Assembly: GCA_022710185.1 (NCBI GenBank)
Contig: JAKLHK010000022.1
Span: 1-54,085, forward strand
Origin: Bacteroidota bacterium
Lineage (GTDB): Bacteria > Bacteroidota > Bacteroidia > Bacteroidales > JAGNHN01
Length of the DNA stretch: 54,085 nucleotides
Direction of reading: 5' to 3'
Under the pieces are notes generated by a model. The model was given only the letters and a program-made list of their open reading frames with translations, ran no database searches and was not told the origin of the DNA. Every line of letters begins with the position of its first letter. Within the stretch, counting starts at the first letter, position 1. The position numbers and the translations under genes were made by a program. This document shows, one piece after another, positions 25,845 through 34,120 of this stretch.

Positions 25845-26771
25845 ATGTTCAGTATGGGCCACGCCATGAACACCGCGCACGAAAAAGACCACCATCACGG
25901 GATTCCTGGGGCTATTGCCCTGAATCTCGGCATCACCCTGATGCAGGTGATCGGTGGGATACTCAGTAACAGCCTGGCGCTGCTTTCGGATGCCCTCCAT
26001 AATCTCGGTGACAGCCTTTCGTTGGTCATGGCCTGGTTTGCAGGAAAGGTCGGTCGTCGCGCTGCAGACCGGCGCCTGACCTTCGGTTACGGACGTGCCG
26101 AAGTGATCGCCGCCCTGCTGAACACCTTGCTGCTGACCGGGATCACGGTCTTCCTCTTTACTGAGGCCATTCATCGCTTCAGTACCCCCGAAGCGGTCCG
26201 AAGCGATCTGGTCATAGTGTTTGCCCTGGCCGGCCTCGTGGCCAATGTCGGGGGTATGCTCCTCCTTCGAAAGGGGAGCCATGCCTCGATCAATGTTCGG
26301 GCCGCCTATGTGCACCTGCTGGGCGATGCGCTCAGTTCACTCGCAGTGATAGCGGGTGGGATAGTCATGCACTTCACGGAAATCCCCTGGATCGACCCTT
26401 TACTAACCCTTGTCATAGGGGCATACATCTTATATCAGGCCTACCCCATTCTGAAGGAATCCATCGGCATCCTTATGCTTTCTGCACCCAGTCACCAGAT
26501 TGTAGATGAAGTGGTGCAGGCCCTCAAGCGCCTTCCGGAGATCAGGGATGTGCACCATGTCCATATCTGGAGGCTTGACGATCATGCCATACACCTGGAA
26601 GCACACCTCGACCTTGCTGAGGACCTTCAGGTAAGCCAGACGGCCGGGCTCTACGATGAAGCCCGTCGCCTTATGAAAGAATATTTTGATATCCATCATG
26701 TTACTTTGCAGATGGAATACGATTTTTGCGAATCCAAGGAAGTTATTCATCAAACTACATATAAACCATGA
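25845..26771 (+). CDS. Cation diffusion facilitator (CDF) metal transporter
   Basis: About 308 residues. The N terminus is His-rich (HEKDHHHG). Six hydrophobic helices follow, with the CDF metal-site pairs SDALHNLGD in helix two and HLLGDALSS in helix five. The C-terminal cytoplasmic domain has VHHVHIWRLDDHAIHLEAHL, typical of CzcD-type zinc/cobalt/cadmium exporters. It exports divalent metal in exchange for protons. Possible starts are 25845, 25854 and 25866; the first is eight bases after the methyltransferase stop. The stop overlaps the next gene by four bases. Confidence 0.92.
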   Translation: MFSMGHAMNTAHEKDHHHGIPGAIALNLGITLMQVIGGILSNSLALLSDALHNLGDSLSLVMAWFAGKVGRRAADRRLTFGYGRAEVIAALLNTLLLTGITVFLFTEAIHRFSTPEAVRSDLVIVFALAGLVANVGGMLLLRKGSHASINVRAAYVHLLGDALSSLAVIAGGIVMHFTEIPWIDPLLTLVIGAYILYQAYPILKESIGILMLSAPSHQIVDEVVQALKRLPEIRDVHHVHIWRLDDHAIHLEAHLDLAEDLQVSQTAGLYDEARRLMKEYFDIHHVTLQMEYDFCESKEVIHQTTYKP

Positions 26772-27589
26772 GCTATCTGACCAAATCCATCTTTTTCTGG
26801 ATCTTCTCGGTGATTTTCACTCTCGCCATTGCTGCATATCAGCGCACTACAGGCCCAACCTATCCTGTACGGGGTAAGACCGAGCTGGGTAGTGATGTCA
26901 TCCGCTACCGACTGATCCGTACCCACGTCACCGGACAGGATGCCCGGGTAAGCATTGAAGTCCCAGCAGGTGTGAATGGCGAATTCACCTACCGCCGCTT
27001 CAAGAGCTTCGACAGCTGGCATACGGTTCCCATGCTCATGGAAGGGAGTGAGCTGGCTGCGTATATCCCCCAGCAGCCTGCTGCCGGCAAGGTGGAGTAC
27101 AAGGTGACCCTGAGTGATGGTTCAGACAGGATAGAACTCACCGCAGAGCCTGTGGTTCTAAGGTATAAGGGACATGTGCCGGATTATGTGCTGATCCCCC
27201 ATATCATCCTGATGTTCCTGGCCATGCTCTTTTCCACCCGGGCAGGAATCGAAGGGCTGATCCGGGGCAAACATGCCTTCAACTATACCGCCGCCACACT
27301 CTTCCTGCTCCTGCCGGGAGGGATGATTCTGGGGCCGATAGTACAGAAGTTCGCTTTTGATGCCTATTGGACGGGATGGCCCGTGGGCACCGATCTTACC
27401 GACAACAAGACCGCGGTGGCCTTCATAGCCTGGATCATTGCCTTCGTCAGATTGCGCAAGGACCGGACCCATACGACCTGGGCATGGGTCGCCGCACTTA
27501 TTCTGCTGGCAGTATACCTCATCCCCCACAGCATGATGGGATCCGAGATCGATCACACTCAGGTCCAGGGTGCTATCCCTGCCGAATGA
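26768..27589 (+). CDS. Conserved membrane protein of unknown function
   Basis: A 273-residue protein. A first helix (about residues 7-24) is followed by a soluble beta-rich domain to about 135 (YRLIRTHVTGQDARVSIEVP, VEYKVTLSDGSDRIEL), then four helices to the C terminus. The loop TGWPVGTDLTDNKTAVAF looks strongly constrained. I recognise the type as conserved in Bacteroidota but know no function. It is coupled by ATGA overlaps to a CDF transporter before and a rhomboid protease after, so it may act in the same membrane process. Confidence 0.7.
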   Translation: MSYLTKSIFFWIFSVIFTLAIAAYQRTTGPTYPVRGKTELGSDVIRYRLIRTHVTGQDARVSIEVPAGVNGEFTYRRFKSFDSWHTVPMLMEGSELAAYIPQQPAAGKVEYKVTLSDGSDRIELTAEPVVLRYKGHVPDYVLIPHIILMFLAMLFSTRAGIEGLIRGKHAFNYTAATLFLLLPGGMILGPIVQKFAFDAYWTGWPVGTDLTDNKTAVAFIAWIIAFVRLRKDRTHTTWAWVAALILLAVYLIPHSMMGSEIDHTQVQGAIPAE

Positions 27590-28194
27590 CCTGGATACTG
27601 CTGATCCTAACCATAGGGGGTTCCCTGTGGGCATTTTCCCGTCCTGACCTTCACGCCAGGCTACGGTTCTCTCCCTGGCTGATTCATGAGCGCGGCCAGG
27701 CCTATCGTTTCCTGAGTTATGCCCTGGTGCATGCCGACTGGGCCCACCTGGCGGTGAACATGTTTGTACTGCTCTCCTTCGGTCGTGCCGTGGAGCATTA
27801 CTACTCCATGCTGTTCCCCGGCATGGATCGCTTCTATTTCATATTGCTCTATCTCGGCGGCACCCTGATCTCGGTCACCCCGTCATATGCCCGCCATAAG
27901 GGCAATCCACACTATGCTGCGGTCGGTGCCTCGGGCGCCGTATCGGCCATAGTGTTCGCCAGCATACTTATCCAACCCATGGGGGGGGTCATGATCTTTC
28001 CCATCCCTTTCGAAATCCCAGGAATAGTCTTTGGTGTACTCTATCTGGTGTATTCCGCAGTGATGGCCCGCAAGGCCCAGGACAACATAGGCCATGACGC
28101 ACATTTCTGGGGCGCGGTGTTTGGGTTTGTATTCACCCTCCTGCTGATGCCAGCCTTGCTCCCGGCAATGTGGGCACAGGTATGGCCGTGGTAG
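27586..28194 (+). CDS. Rhomboid family intramembrane serine protease
   Basis: A 202-residue protein with about six membrane helices. HLAVNMF at 54-60 is the rhomboid HxxxN motif, GASGAVSA at 114-121 holds the nucleophile Ser116, and HDAHFWGAVFG near 170-180 provides the catalytic His (His173 expected). All catalytic elements are present. Rhomboids cut other membrane proteins within the bilayer. The start ATG overlaps the previous stop (ATGA). The stop lies two bases from that of the convergent yqgE-like gene. Confidence 0.92.
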   Translation: MTWILLILTIGGSLWAFSRPDLHARLRFSPWLIHERGQAYRFLSYALVHADWAHLAVNMFVLLSFGRAVEHYYSMLFPGMDRFYFILLYLGGTLISVTPSYARHKGNPHYAAVGASGAVSAIVFASILIQPMGGVMIFPIPFEIPGIVFGVLYLVYSAVMARKAQDNIGHDAHFWGAVFGFVFTLLLMPALLPAMWAQVWPW

Positions 28195-28196
28195 GA

Positions 28197-28763
28197 TCAG
28201 TTCATGATGGGGTCCGCAGGAAAGTTTGACCAGATGGCGTAGTCCTTTCCCATGGAACGGAGATAGCGCATCCACATCGCATCCGGCGGTGCGTCCATAA
28301 TCTCAGAAGCATTGGCCTGGCTCACGATCCAGCTGTGGCGCTCCAGTTCCTCCTCCAGCTGGCCGGCGCTCCATCCGGAATATCCCACAAAGAAACGGAT
28401 ATGGGAAGGCGCAATCCCCCCGGTTTCCATGAGGTGCTTCAGCTGTTCCATATTGCCACCCCAGTAGAGTCCGTCCATGATCCGGCTGCTCCCTTCCAGT
28501 TCAGCGCCCAGGTTGTGGATAAAGAACAGGGCATCAGTCTGCACCGGGCCACCCAGAAAGATGGGAGCATTAAATGCGGGGAATCCGCGGACCACTTCCC
28601 CGAACCGTTTGGGAATGGGCTTGTTCACAATGATTCCGAAACTGCCGTCTGTGTTATGGTCGGCCAGGAGAACAACCGATCGGGAGAAATAATAATCGTT
28701 CAGGTGGGGCTCAGAAATGAGGACCCTGCCGGCCATCGGTTCTATCTTATGCTTTACATTCAT
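28197..28763 (-). CDS. YqgE/AlgH family protein (UPF0301)
   Basis: A 188-residue cytoplasmic protein of the YqgE/AlgH family. Family marks are GRVLISEPHLNDYYFSRSVV, GSFGIIVNKP, FLGGPV and FFVGYSGWSAGQLEEEL. The molecular function is unsettled; AlgH was first described as an alginate regulator. I chose the ATG at 28763 over one 22 codons earlier because it gives the usual N terminus and because TATATTTG (28795-28802), a promoter-like element, would otherwise be inside the gene. Confidence 0.9.
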   Translation of the reverse strand: MNVKHKIEPMAGRVLISEPHLNDYYFSRSVVLLADHNTDGSFGIIVNKPIPKRFGEVVRGFPAFNAPIFLGGPVQTDALFFIHNLGAELEGSSRIMDGLYWGGNMEQLKHLMETGGIAPSHIRFFVGYSGWSAGQLEEELERHSWIVSQANASEIMDAPPDAMWMRYLRSMGKDYAIWSNFPADPIMN

Positions 28764-28794
28764 GCCTTTCCTTTTCAGCAGTATTCTCCCAGGA

Positions 28795-28802
28795 CAAATA
28801 TA
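28795..28802 (-). promoter_or_regulatory. Candidate promoter -7 element (TATATTTG) for the yqgE-like gene
   Basis: Exact TAnnTTTG match 31 bases before the chosen ATG; supports that start. Confidence 0.5.
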
Positions 28803-28850
28803 GGGAACCATGGGCAACCGCCCTATCACGTGTCCGGGGGGTGTTTTTCT

Positions 28851-28858
28851 TACCTTTG
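28851..28858 (+). promoter_or_regulatory. Candidate promoter -7 element (TACCTTTG) for murL-murD2
   Basis: Exact TAnnTTTG match 22 bases before the murL start; no -33 TTG recognised. Confidence 0.5.
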
Positions 28859-28880
28859 ACCCTTACCCAAGCACTCCGCC

Positions 28881-30254
28881 ATGTCCCAAGCCCGGAACAA
28901 CAGCAAGCGTTTCCATGAACTCCGTTCCCGCTATCCTGAGTTCGTGTACGAAGGCCACAGCGTGCACCGGGATGGGGACCGCTGGGTGATTATCTGGGAT
29001 TTCCGTATGGGGACTGAAATCAGGTTCAGGCCCCGGCTGGTGGTGCCCCATGTGAGTACATTAAACACGGAACAAGCCACACTTGTTCTCGAAACCCTGG
29101 GGTTTCAGCTGGGGATGGTCGAGCTCATCAGCTATTGGAAAACCGCCTGCCCGCCGCGTATCGTTATCAAGCCTTATTCCATGGATGAGGAAGGAAAGGC
29201 GTTCTGGTCTTCGCTGTATTACCTGGGATTGGGTGAATTCCGTTACCTCAATGGGATTGACATCCCCTGCGAGGAATTCCTCAGCCTGGAATGTGTGGGC
29301 CGTCCAATGGAGAGGGCCAGTTTTCCGACGGATCCTTCACGCTACCTCGTGCCCATAGGCGGGGGTAAGGACAGTGCCGTTACTTTGTCCTTGCTGGGGG
29401 GTGCAGGGAGAGACGTCGTCCCTTTCATGCTGAACCCGTTGCCGGCATCGCTGCGGACGGTAAGCGCAGCAGGCATCCCTCCTGCCCGATGCCTGATATT
29501 CCGTAGGCAACTCGATCCCCTTCTCCTTCAACTGAATGATGCAGGATACCTGAACGGGCACACCCCTTTCTCCGCCCTGCTGGCATTCACCACCCTGATC
29601 GCCTCCTATCTGAGCGGCTCGGGACGTATTGCCCTGTCGAACGAAGCGAGCGCCAACGAAGCCACCGTTCCAGGTACAGACATCAACCATCAGTACTCCA
29701 AATCCTATCATTTTGAGGCCAGCTTCCGGGATTATGTCCGGGGGAAACTGAAGCTTCCGGTAGATTACTTCAGCCTTCTTCGTCCACTCAACGAATTGCA
29801 GATCGCCTCCCTGTTTGCACGTGAACCGCGCTTTCATAGCGTCTTCCGCAGTTGCAATGCCGGCAGCAAAGAGGACCGCTGGTGCGGGAACTGTCCGAAG
29901 TGCCTCTTCACCGCCATCATCCTTGCACCTTATATGGATGATAACGAATTGCGGATGATTTTTGGGAAGGATATGCTGGAGGATGAGGCCCTGAAACCCT
30001 GGCTGGACGAGCTGGCCGGGTGGTCCGACATCAAGCCTTTCGAATGTGTCGGGACCATGGGCGAGGTCCGGACTGCCCTGGGATTGGCTGCTGTGAGGAG
30101 GGGCGAGGGGGCACCCTCCCTGCTGCGTTATGCCTCCCACCGCCTTACCAAGGTATCCGGGCCTGCCTTACCCACCGAACTCCATGACCCGCATTACCTG
30201 CCGGAGCAAGACCTTGACCTGCTGCATTTAGCGGTAAAAAACACCCTGTTTTAA
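28881..30254 (+). CDS. murL: UDP-MurNAc-L-Ala-L-Glu epimerase
   Basis: A 457-residue cytoplasmic enzyme. MurL, known from Xanthomonas oryzae, uses ATP to epimerise the terminal L-Glu of UDP-MurNAc-L-Ala-L-Glu to D-Glu. The sequence shows the ATP-pyrophosphatase-like loop IGGGKDS at 159-165, a conserved SNEASANE at 253-260 and a cysteine group CGNCPKC at 335-341, consistent with the family. The next gene, four bases downstream, is a MurD-type ligase with MurD2 features, the known partner. The assignment rests on these motifs and on the pairing; a search would settle it. The pair would make glutamate racemase unnecessary for peptidoglycan. Confidence 0.82.
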   Translation: MSQARNNSKRFHELRSRYPEFVYEGHSVHRDGDRWVIIWDFRMGTEIRFRPRLVVPHVSTLNTEQATLVLETLGFQLGMVELISYWKTACPPRIVIKPYSMDEEGKAFWSSLYYLGLGEFRYLNGIDIPCEEFLSLECVGRPMERASFPTDPSRYLVPIGGGKDSAVTLSLLGGAGRDVVPFMLNPLPASLRTVSAAGIPPARCLIFRRQLDPLLLQLNDAGYLNGHTPFSALLAFTTLIASYLSGSGRIALSNEASANEATVPGTDINHQYSKSYHFEASFRDYVRGKLKLPVDYFSLLRPLNELQIASLFAREPRFHSVFRSCNAGSKEDRWCGNCPKCLFTAIILAPYMDDNELRMIFGKDMLEDEALKPWLDELAGWSDIKPFECVGTMGEVRTALGLAAVRRGEGAPSLLRYASHRLTKVSGPALPTELHDPHYLPEQDLDLLHLAVKNTLF

Positions 30255-30258
30255 GACC

Positions 30259-31638
30259 ATGCCGGATAATCTTGTCCTATCGTTCGACTCCTTCCTTCAG
30301 GAACAGCTGAAGGGCCGCAAGGTCCTCCTCCTGGGCTTCGGCAGGGAAGGCAGAAGCAGCTGGGATTACCTTCGCAGGTTGCCTCATCCTGTGCATCTCG
30401 GTATTGCCGACCGCGCATGTTCCCGGGAGGAGCTTCCCGTGGATGCTGAGGTCCATACCGGGGAAGCCTATCTGCAGCAGGCCGGGCAGTTTGACCTCTG
30501 CCTTTGTTCTCCAGGCATACCCAGGCACATCGTCAGGGCGCTGCCGGAGACGATGGAGGTAACGTCACAAACAGACCTGTTTCTCAGGCATTTTCATTCA
30601 CGTTCGCTGGGCATTACCGGCACCAAAGGCAAGAGCACCACATCTACCCTGGTCAGCATGATGCTCCGAAAGAGCGGGATTCCGGCCCTGCTGGCGGGGA
30701 ATATCGGCATTCCCCCTTTCGAAGCGGTGCTCCAGGGAACCGAGCAGAGCCTGTTTGTGCTGGAGCTCTCGGCCCATCAGCTGGCAGGCATCCGCCGCGC
30801 TCCCCATATCGCTTGCCTGCTCAATCTCTTCGAAGAACACCTTGACCACTTCCACGACTTGGAGGAATACTTTCAGTCCAAGTGGAGGATCGCCCTGTTA
30901 CAGGGAACGGGGGACCACCTGGTAATTCCCGGAGGTGATACGGCCATGGAGCGGCTTCGCAGTGAGTTTCCCCCGCCCTCCGTCGTGCATCATTTCAGCG
31001 GACCGCTTTTCCGCGGCAGGACCAATGTGGACCTTACCAGCGTGCTATTGGAAGACAGGGACATCACCCTGGAGATGGACCTCAGGCATGCCCCTGCTTT
31101 TCCGGGCCTGCACCAGCGAAGGAATGCCGTGGCCGCAGCCATGATGGCCGCCCTTGCCGGCGCCCGTCAGGAGGGTATACAGCAAGCAGTTGAAGAGTTC
31201 CATGGGCTCCCGCACCGCCTGGAGTACCTTGGGGAATGGAAGGGCCTGCACTATTATAACGATGCAATCGCCACCATCCCTGAAGCGGTGATGGAAGCCA
31301 TCCGAAGCCTCGGCAGGGTGGATACCCTGATATTGGGCGGCATGGACCGGGGGATTAGTTATGATGGCCTGGCCGCATTTCTTGGAGACGTCGTCCCTGG
31401 TTTGGTGTTGGGGAGCGGCCCAGCCGGAAAACGGATTATCGGTTTGCTTAGGGATAAGGGTTACCCAGGGGAGGTACAATGGTTTGCCAGGTTTGGGGAA
31501 GCTGTGGACGCTGCCCGCGAGGGTACTGCTGCCGGAGGCACCATACTGCTGAGCCCTGCCGCCCCAAGCTATGATGAGTTCCGGGATTTCACCGAGAAAG
31601 GAAAGTTCTTCAAAAAGAAAGCGGAGGGCCTGATCTGA
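30259..31638 (+). CDS. murD2: UDP-MurNAc-L-alanine--L-glutamate ligase (MurD2)
   Basis: A 459-residue Mur ligase. Residues 18-110 form a Rossmann-like domain (VLLLGFGREGRSSW), ITGTKGKSTT at 119-128 is the ATP loop, ELSAHQL at 169-175 and FEEHLDHF at 191-198 are the central-domain motifs, and LLSPAAPSYDEFRDF closes the C-terminal domain. It differs from ordinary MurD (which adds D-Glu) at the usual NDSKATN site, here NDAIATIPEA. Together with the adjacent MurL this points to the MurD2 branch, which adds L-Glu. A perfect hairpin spans the stop codon. Confidence 0.85.
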   Translation: MPDNLVLSFDSFLQEQLKGRKVLLLGFGREGRSSWDYLRRLPHPVHLGIADRACSREELPVDAEVHTGEAYLQQAGQFDLCLCSPGIPRHIVRALPETMEVTSQTDLFLRHFHSRSLGITGTKGKSTTSTLVSMMLRKSGIPALLAGNIGIPPFEAVLQGTEQSLFVLELSAHQLAGIRRAPHIACLLNLFEEHLDHFHDLEEYFQSKWRIALLQGTGDHLVIPGGDTAMERLRSEFPPPSVVHHFSGPLFRGRTNVDLTSVLLEDRDITLEMDLRHAPAFPGLHQRRNAVAAAMMAALAGARQEGIQQAVEEFHGLPHRLEYLGEWKGLHYYNDAIATIPEAVMEAIRSLGRVDTLILGGMDRGISYDGLAAFLGDVVPGLVLGSGPAGKRIIGLLRDKGYPGEVQWFARFGEAVDAAREGTAAGGTILLSPAAPSYDEFRDFTEKGKFFKKKAEGLI

Positions 31639-31646
31639 CCCTCCGC
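31621..31646 (+). terminator. Hairpin across the murD2 stop codon
   Basis: A perfect 8-base stem (GCGGAGGG with CCCTCCGC) with a 10-base loop that contains the stop codon. No T-run follows, so it may stabilise the 3' end or terminate weakly. Confidence 0.5.
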
Positions 31647-31678
31647 TCGTAGTTCTGGTTCACTGCTGTACAGCAAGT

Positions 31679-32023
31679 CTACTCGGCCGGTTGTTCCGGG
31701 GCAGGCTCTTCTGCTTTTTCCTTGCTGGCACGAACGCTCTTTTTTGCCTTCTCCGGCTTATCCTCAGCTGCAGGTTCTTCTGCTGCGACAGGCATTACCA
31801 CGGCCTGGTCCTCCACAACATCTCCGGTCTTTTTCTCCTTGGGGGCTGCCTTCGGCTTGGGGGATTTCTTCTTGGGTTCTTCGGGGGCTATCACAGCCTC
31901 GTCTTCGACTACCTTTGGGGCAGCCGGGATGAAAGGACCCTTGCCAGACTTACGCGTCCTGGTTTTCCCGTACGATCCACGAAAGGTCTTCCCCTTCCTG
32001 GATCTTTGATCACCTTTTCCCAT
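31679..32023 (-). CDS. 30S ribosomal protein THX with long low-complexity tail
   Basis: A 114-residue basic protein. The first 28 residues (MGKGDQRSRKGKTFRGSYGK and following RTRKSGKG) match ribosomal protein THX, a short peptide of about 25-30 residues that sits in the head of the small subunit. The remaining 85 residues are Lys/Glu/Ala/Pro-rich with the phrases VVEDEAVIAPEEP and VVEDQAVVMPVAAEEP, an internal imperfect repeat, and look disordered. The HU gene lies directly upstream on the same strand, split off by a terminator and a separate promoter element. Confidence 0.8.
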   Translation of the reverse strand: MGKGDQRSRKGKTFRGSYGKTRTRKSGKGPFIPAAPKVVEDEAVIAPEEPKKKSPKPKAAPKEKKTGDVVEDQAVVMPVAAEEPAAEDKPEKAKKSVRASKEKAEEPAPEQPAE

Positions 32024-32054
32024 ATCGGTTGATTTTATGATGCTTAACGAGAGG

Positions 32055-32062
32055 CAAAGATA
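32055..32062 (-). promoter_or_regulatory. Candidate promoter -7 element (TATCTTTG) for the THX gene
   Basis: Exact TAnnTTTG match 32 bases before the start, immediately after the HU terminator. Confidence 0.5.
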
Positions 32063-32063
32063 G

Positions 32064-32100
32064 AAAAAAACTCCCCTCCGGGGGAGAAGGGGAGTTTTTA
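32064..32100 (-). terminator. Rho-independent terminator of the HU gene
   Basis: On the minus strand an ACTCCCC arm pairs with GGGGAGT and a run of seven Ts follows. The hairpin has A/T flanks on both sides, so it could work in both directions. Confidence 0.85.
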
Positions 32101-32116
32101 GGACCCGATGGGGGAC

Positions 32117-32389
32117 TTACTTGATCTTCTTGGCGAGGTCGCTGCCCGGCTTGAACTTCACGACCTTCTTGGCCTGGATCTTGATTTCCTTGCCGGTCTG
32201 CGGGTTGCGACCCTTGCGGGCAGCACGCTTGGCAATGGCGAAGGATCCGAAGCCTACGAGTGCTACGCGGTCACCCTTCTTGAGAGCCTTGGTGGTGGTA
32301 CCGATGAAAGCATCGAGTGCTTTCTTGGCATCAGCCTTGGTGAGCTTGGCCTCAGCTGCAATTGCCTCAATTAATTCTGCTTTGTTCAT
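32117..32389 (-). CDS. HU family DNA-binding protein
   Basis: A 90-residue histone-like protein. [11 protein letters not shown] opens the dimerisation helices; [22 protein letters not shown] and VVKFKPG form the beta-saddle and DNA-grasping arms, the RNPQTG loop holding the intercalating proline. It bends and compacts DNA as a dimer. I chose the ATG at 32389 over one eight codons earlier because it gives the exact family N terminus. A near-perfect Bacteroidota promoter lies about 40 bases upstream and a strong terminator follows, fitting high expression. Confidence 0.96.
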   Translation of the reverse strand: MNKAELIEAIAAEAKLTKADAKKALDAFIGTTTKALKKGDRVALVGFGSFAIAKRAARKGRNPQTGKEIKIQAKKVVKFKPGSDLAKKIK

Positions 32390-32429
32390 GATGATAAGGG
32401 TTAGGTTTAACAATTAATTGAACCTCACG

Positions 32430-32459
32430 CAAATATACATCATTTACAGGAAAAGTCAA
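32430..32459 (-). promoter_or_regulatory. Bacteroidota-type promoter of the HU gene
   Basis: On the minus strand TTG, 19 bases, TATATTTG: both elements of the TTTG/TAnnTTTG consensus at the right spacing, about 40 bases before the start codon. Confidence 0.75.
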
Positions 32460-32603
32460 GGCTGACGCGCTAAAACCCGCGTGCTTGTTAATAAATGCGA
32501 AGGGTTTGTTAACAACTCCCTTGCTAATCAAGGCATACAGATCACCCTCTGTTTGCAGAACCGCACTTCATGCTCCCTGGCCATATCCATGGGCCGGCAA
32601 TAT

Positions 32604-33572
32604 TTAGTAGAGCGACCACTGTTTATTGATTTTCAGACCATTAACAAGATCAGCACTCTTCATTTTCTGCTTCCCCTCAAGCTGGACCCATTCAGGAATA
32701 TACCAGCCATCTGAACAACGGACCATCCATCGGCGAGCATGTACTTTTATCGTACCGGGTAAAATATTTTCTGAATCCTGCGAACCTGGGATGCCGAAAA
32801 AGACCTTCAGCAGACGGGACTTTCCGTCTTCGGATAGCAGGGTGGTGAAGGCTCCTGGATATGGGCTGAGGCCGCGCACCTGGTTATGGACCTCCTGCAC
32901 GTTCCGTGCCCAGTCGATGCGCAGGTGCTCCCGTGTCAGCTTAGGCGCCTTATGCAGAGGAGCAAAGTCTGGTGCTGTTCCCTGCGGTATCCCCTGGGCC
33001 CTGTCTTCCCGTATATCATCCACCGTTTCCTGCAGCAGCCGGGCCCCGGCCAGCATGAGGGCATCATGCAACTCCCCGGCCGTGGTGTGCTCACCGATGT
33101 CCCAGCTCAGCTTCCGGATGATCCTGCCGGTATCAATTTCTTTATCAAGAAAAAAGGTAGTAAGTCCGGTATGCCTCTCCCCGTTGATGATTGCCCAGTT
33201 GATGGGTGCGGCGCCCCGGTACTGCGGAAGCAGGGAGGCATGCAGATTAACCGATCCATGGGCTGGCATGCTCCATACTATTTCGGGAAGCATCCGGAAG
33301 GCGACAACTACGATGAGGTGTACCCGAAAGGCCTGAAGTTCATGAAGAAAGGACTCATCCTTAAGGTTTTGCGGCTGCAATACCCGCAGACCATTCTGGG
33401 TCGCGAACTGCTTTACAGCGGATGGCTTGGGCTGCAGGCCTCTTCCCGCCGGCCGGTCGGGCGCGGTGACCACGGCACGGATGTCATAACCGCCGCTGAA
33501 CAGGGCCTGAAGGGAGGGCACTGCAAACTCGGGCGTGCCCATGAAGACGATACGAAAATCAGAGGGATGCAT
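32604..33572 (-). CDS. fmt: Methionyl-tRNA formyltransferase
   Basis: A 322-residue cytoplasmic enzyme that formylates initiator Met-tRNA with 10-formyl-tetrahydrofolate. The catalytic set is complete: Asn109 and His111 in NLHASLLPQYRGAAP, and Asp147 in LDKEIDTG. MGTPEFAVPSL near the N terminus is the family opening, and the C-terminal OB-like domain runs from about residue 210. RibH lies about 30 bases upstream on the same strand. About 215 bases separate its stop from the HU start. Confidence 0.96.
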   Translation of the reverse strand: MHPSDFRIVFMGTPEFAVPSLQALFSGGYDIRAVVTAPDRPAGRGLQPKPSAVKQFATQNGLRVLQPQNLKDESFLHELQAFRVHLIVVVAFRMLPEIVWSMPAHGSVNLHASLLPQYRGAAPINWAIINGERHTGLTTFFLDKEIDTGRIIRKLSWDIGEHTTAGELHDALMLAGARLLQETVDDIREDRAQGIPQGTAPDFAPLHKAPKLTREHLRIDWARNVQEVHNQVRGLSPYPGAFTTLLSEDGKSRLLKVFFGIPGSQDSENILPGTIKVHARRWMVRCSDGWYIPEWVQLEGKQKMKSADLVNGLKINKQWSLY

Positions 33573-33600
33573 GCCGTATCCCGGTTATTAAAGGCTAAGT

Positions 33601-34113
33601 CTATCGCCCGGCCTGCTGGTCCACCTCCAGGCTTCGCTGCAGGTCGATCATGCGCAGGGCTGTCACAGCGGCTTCAGTGCCCTTGTTGCCATGCCTTCCG
33701 CCTGATCTCTCGAGGGCCTGTTCGAGGGTTTCAGTGGTCAGTACACCAAAGATCACGGGCAGGTGGTAGTCAAGGGAAACCCTGCCTATCCCCTGGGTAA
33801 CACCCTGTGCTACGAAATCAAAGTGACGGGTCTCTCCCTGTATGATACATCCCAGGCAAAGTATAGCCTCAACGTCGGTATGCTCTGCCAGGAGCTGGGC
33901 TGCAAAGGCAAGCTCAAAGCTGCCAGGAACCCTGCGTATGATCAGGTCCTTCGCTGCGATGCCCTGGGCCGTCAGGAGCGCCACGGCACCTTCCAGCAGT
34001 GCTCCGGTAACGCGGACGTTCCAGTCGGAAACCACTATGCCTATGCGCAACCCTTCAGCGCGGGGTAGCGTGGCGGCATCATAGGAAGAAAGATTCTGAT
34101 GTGCCGTGGACAT
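33601..34113 (-). CDS. ribH: 6,7-dimethyl-8-ribityllumazine synthase
   Basis: A 170-residue enzyme for the penultimate step of riboflavin synthesis. It condenses the pyrimidinedione intermediate with dihydroxybutanone phosphate and usually forms icosahedral or pentameric shells. Motifs are VSDWN for substrate, VPGSFEL, and GCIIQGETRHFD with the catalytic His. The chosen ATG lies seven bases after the stop of the TPR gene; an upstream ATG at 34152 would overlap that gene. Other rib genes are not in the window. Confidence 0.95.
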   Translation of the reverse strand: MSTAHQNLSSYDAATLPRAEGLRIGIVVSDWNVRVTGALLEGAVALLTAQGIAAKDLIIRRVPGSFELAFAAQLLAEHTDVEAILCLGCIIQGETRHFDFVAQGVTQGIGRVSLDYHLPVIFGVLTTETLEQALERSGGRHGNKGTEAAVTALRMIDLQRSLEVDQQAGR

Positions 34114-34120
34114 AGCAGGA

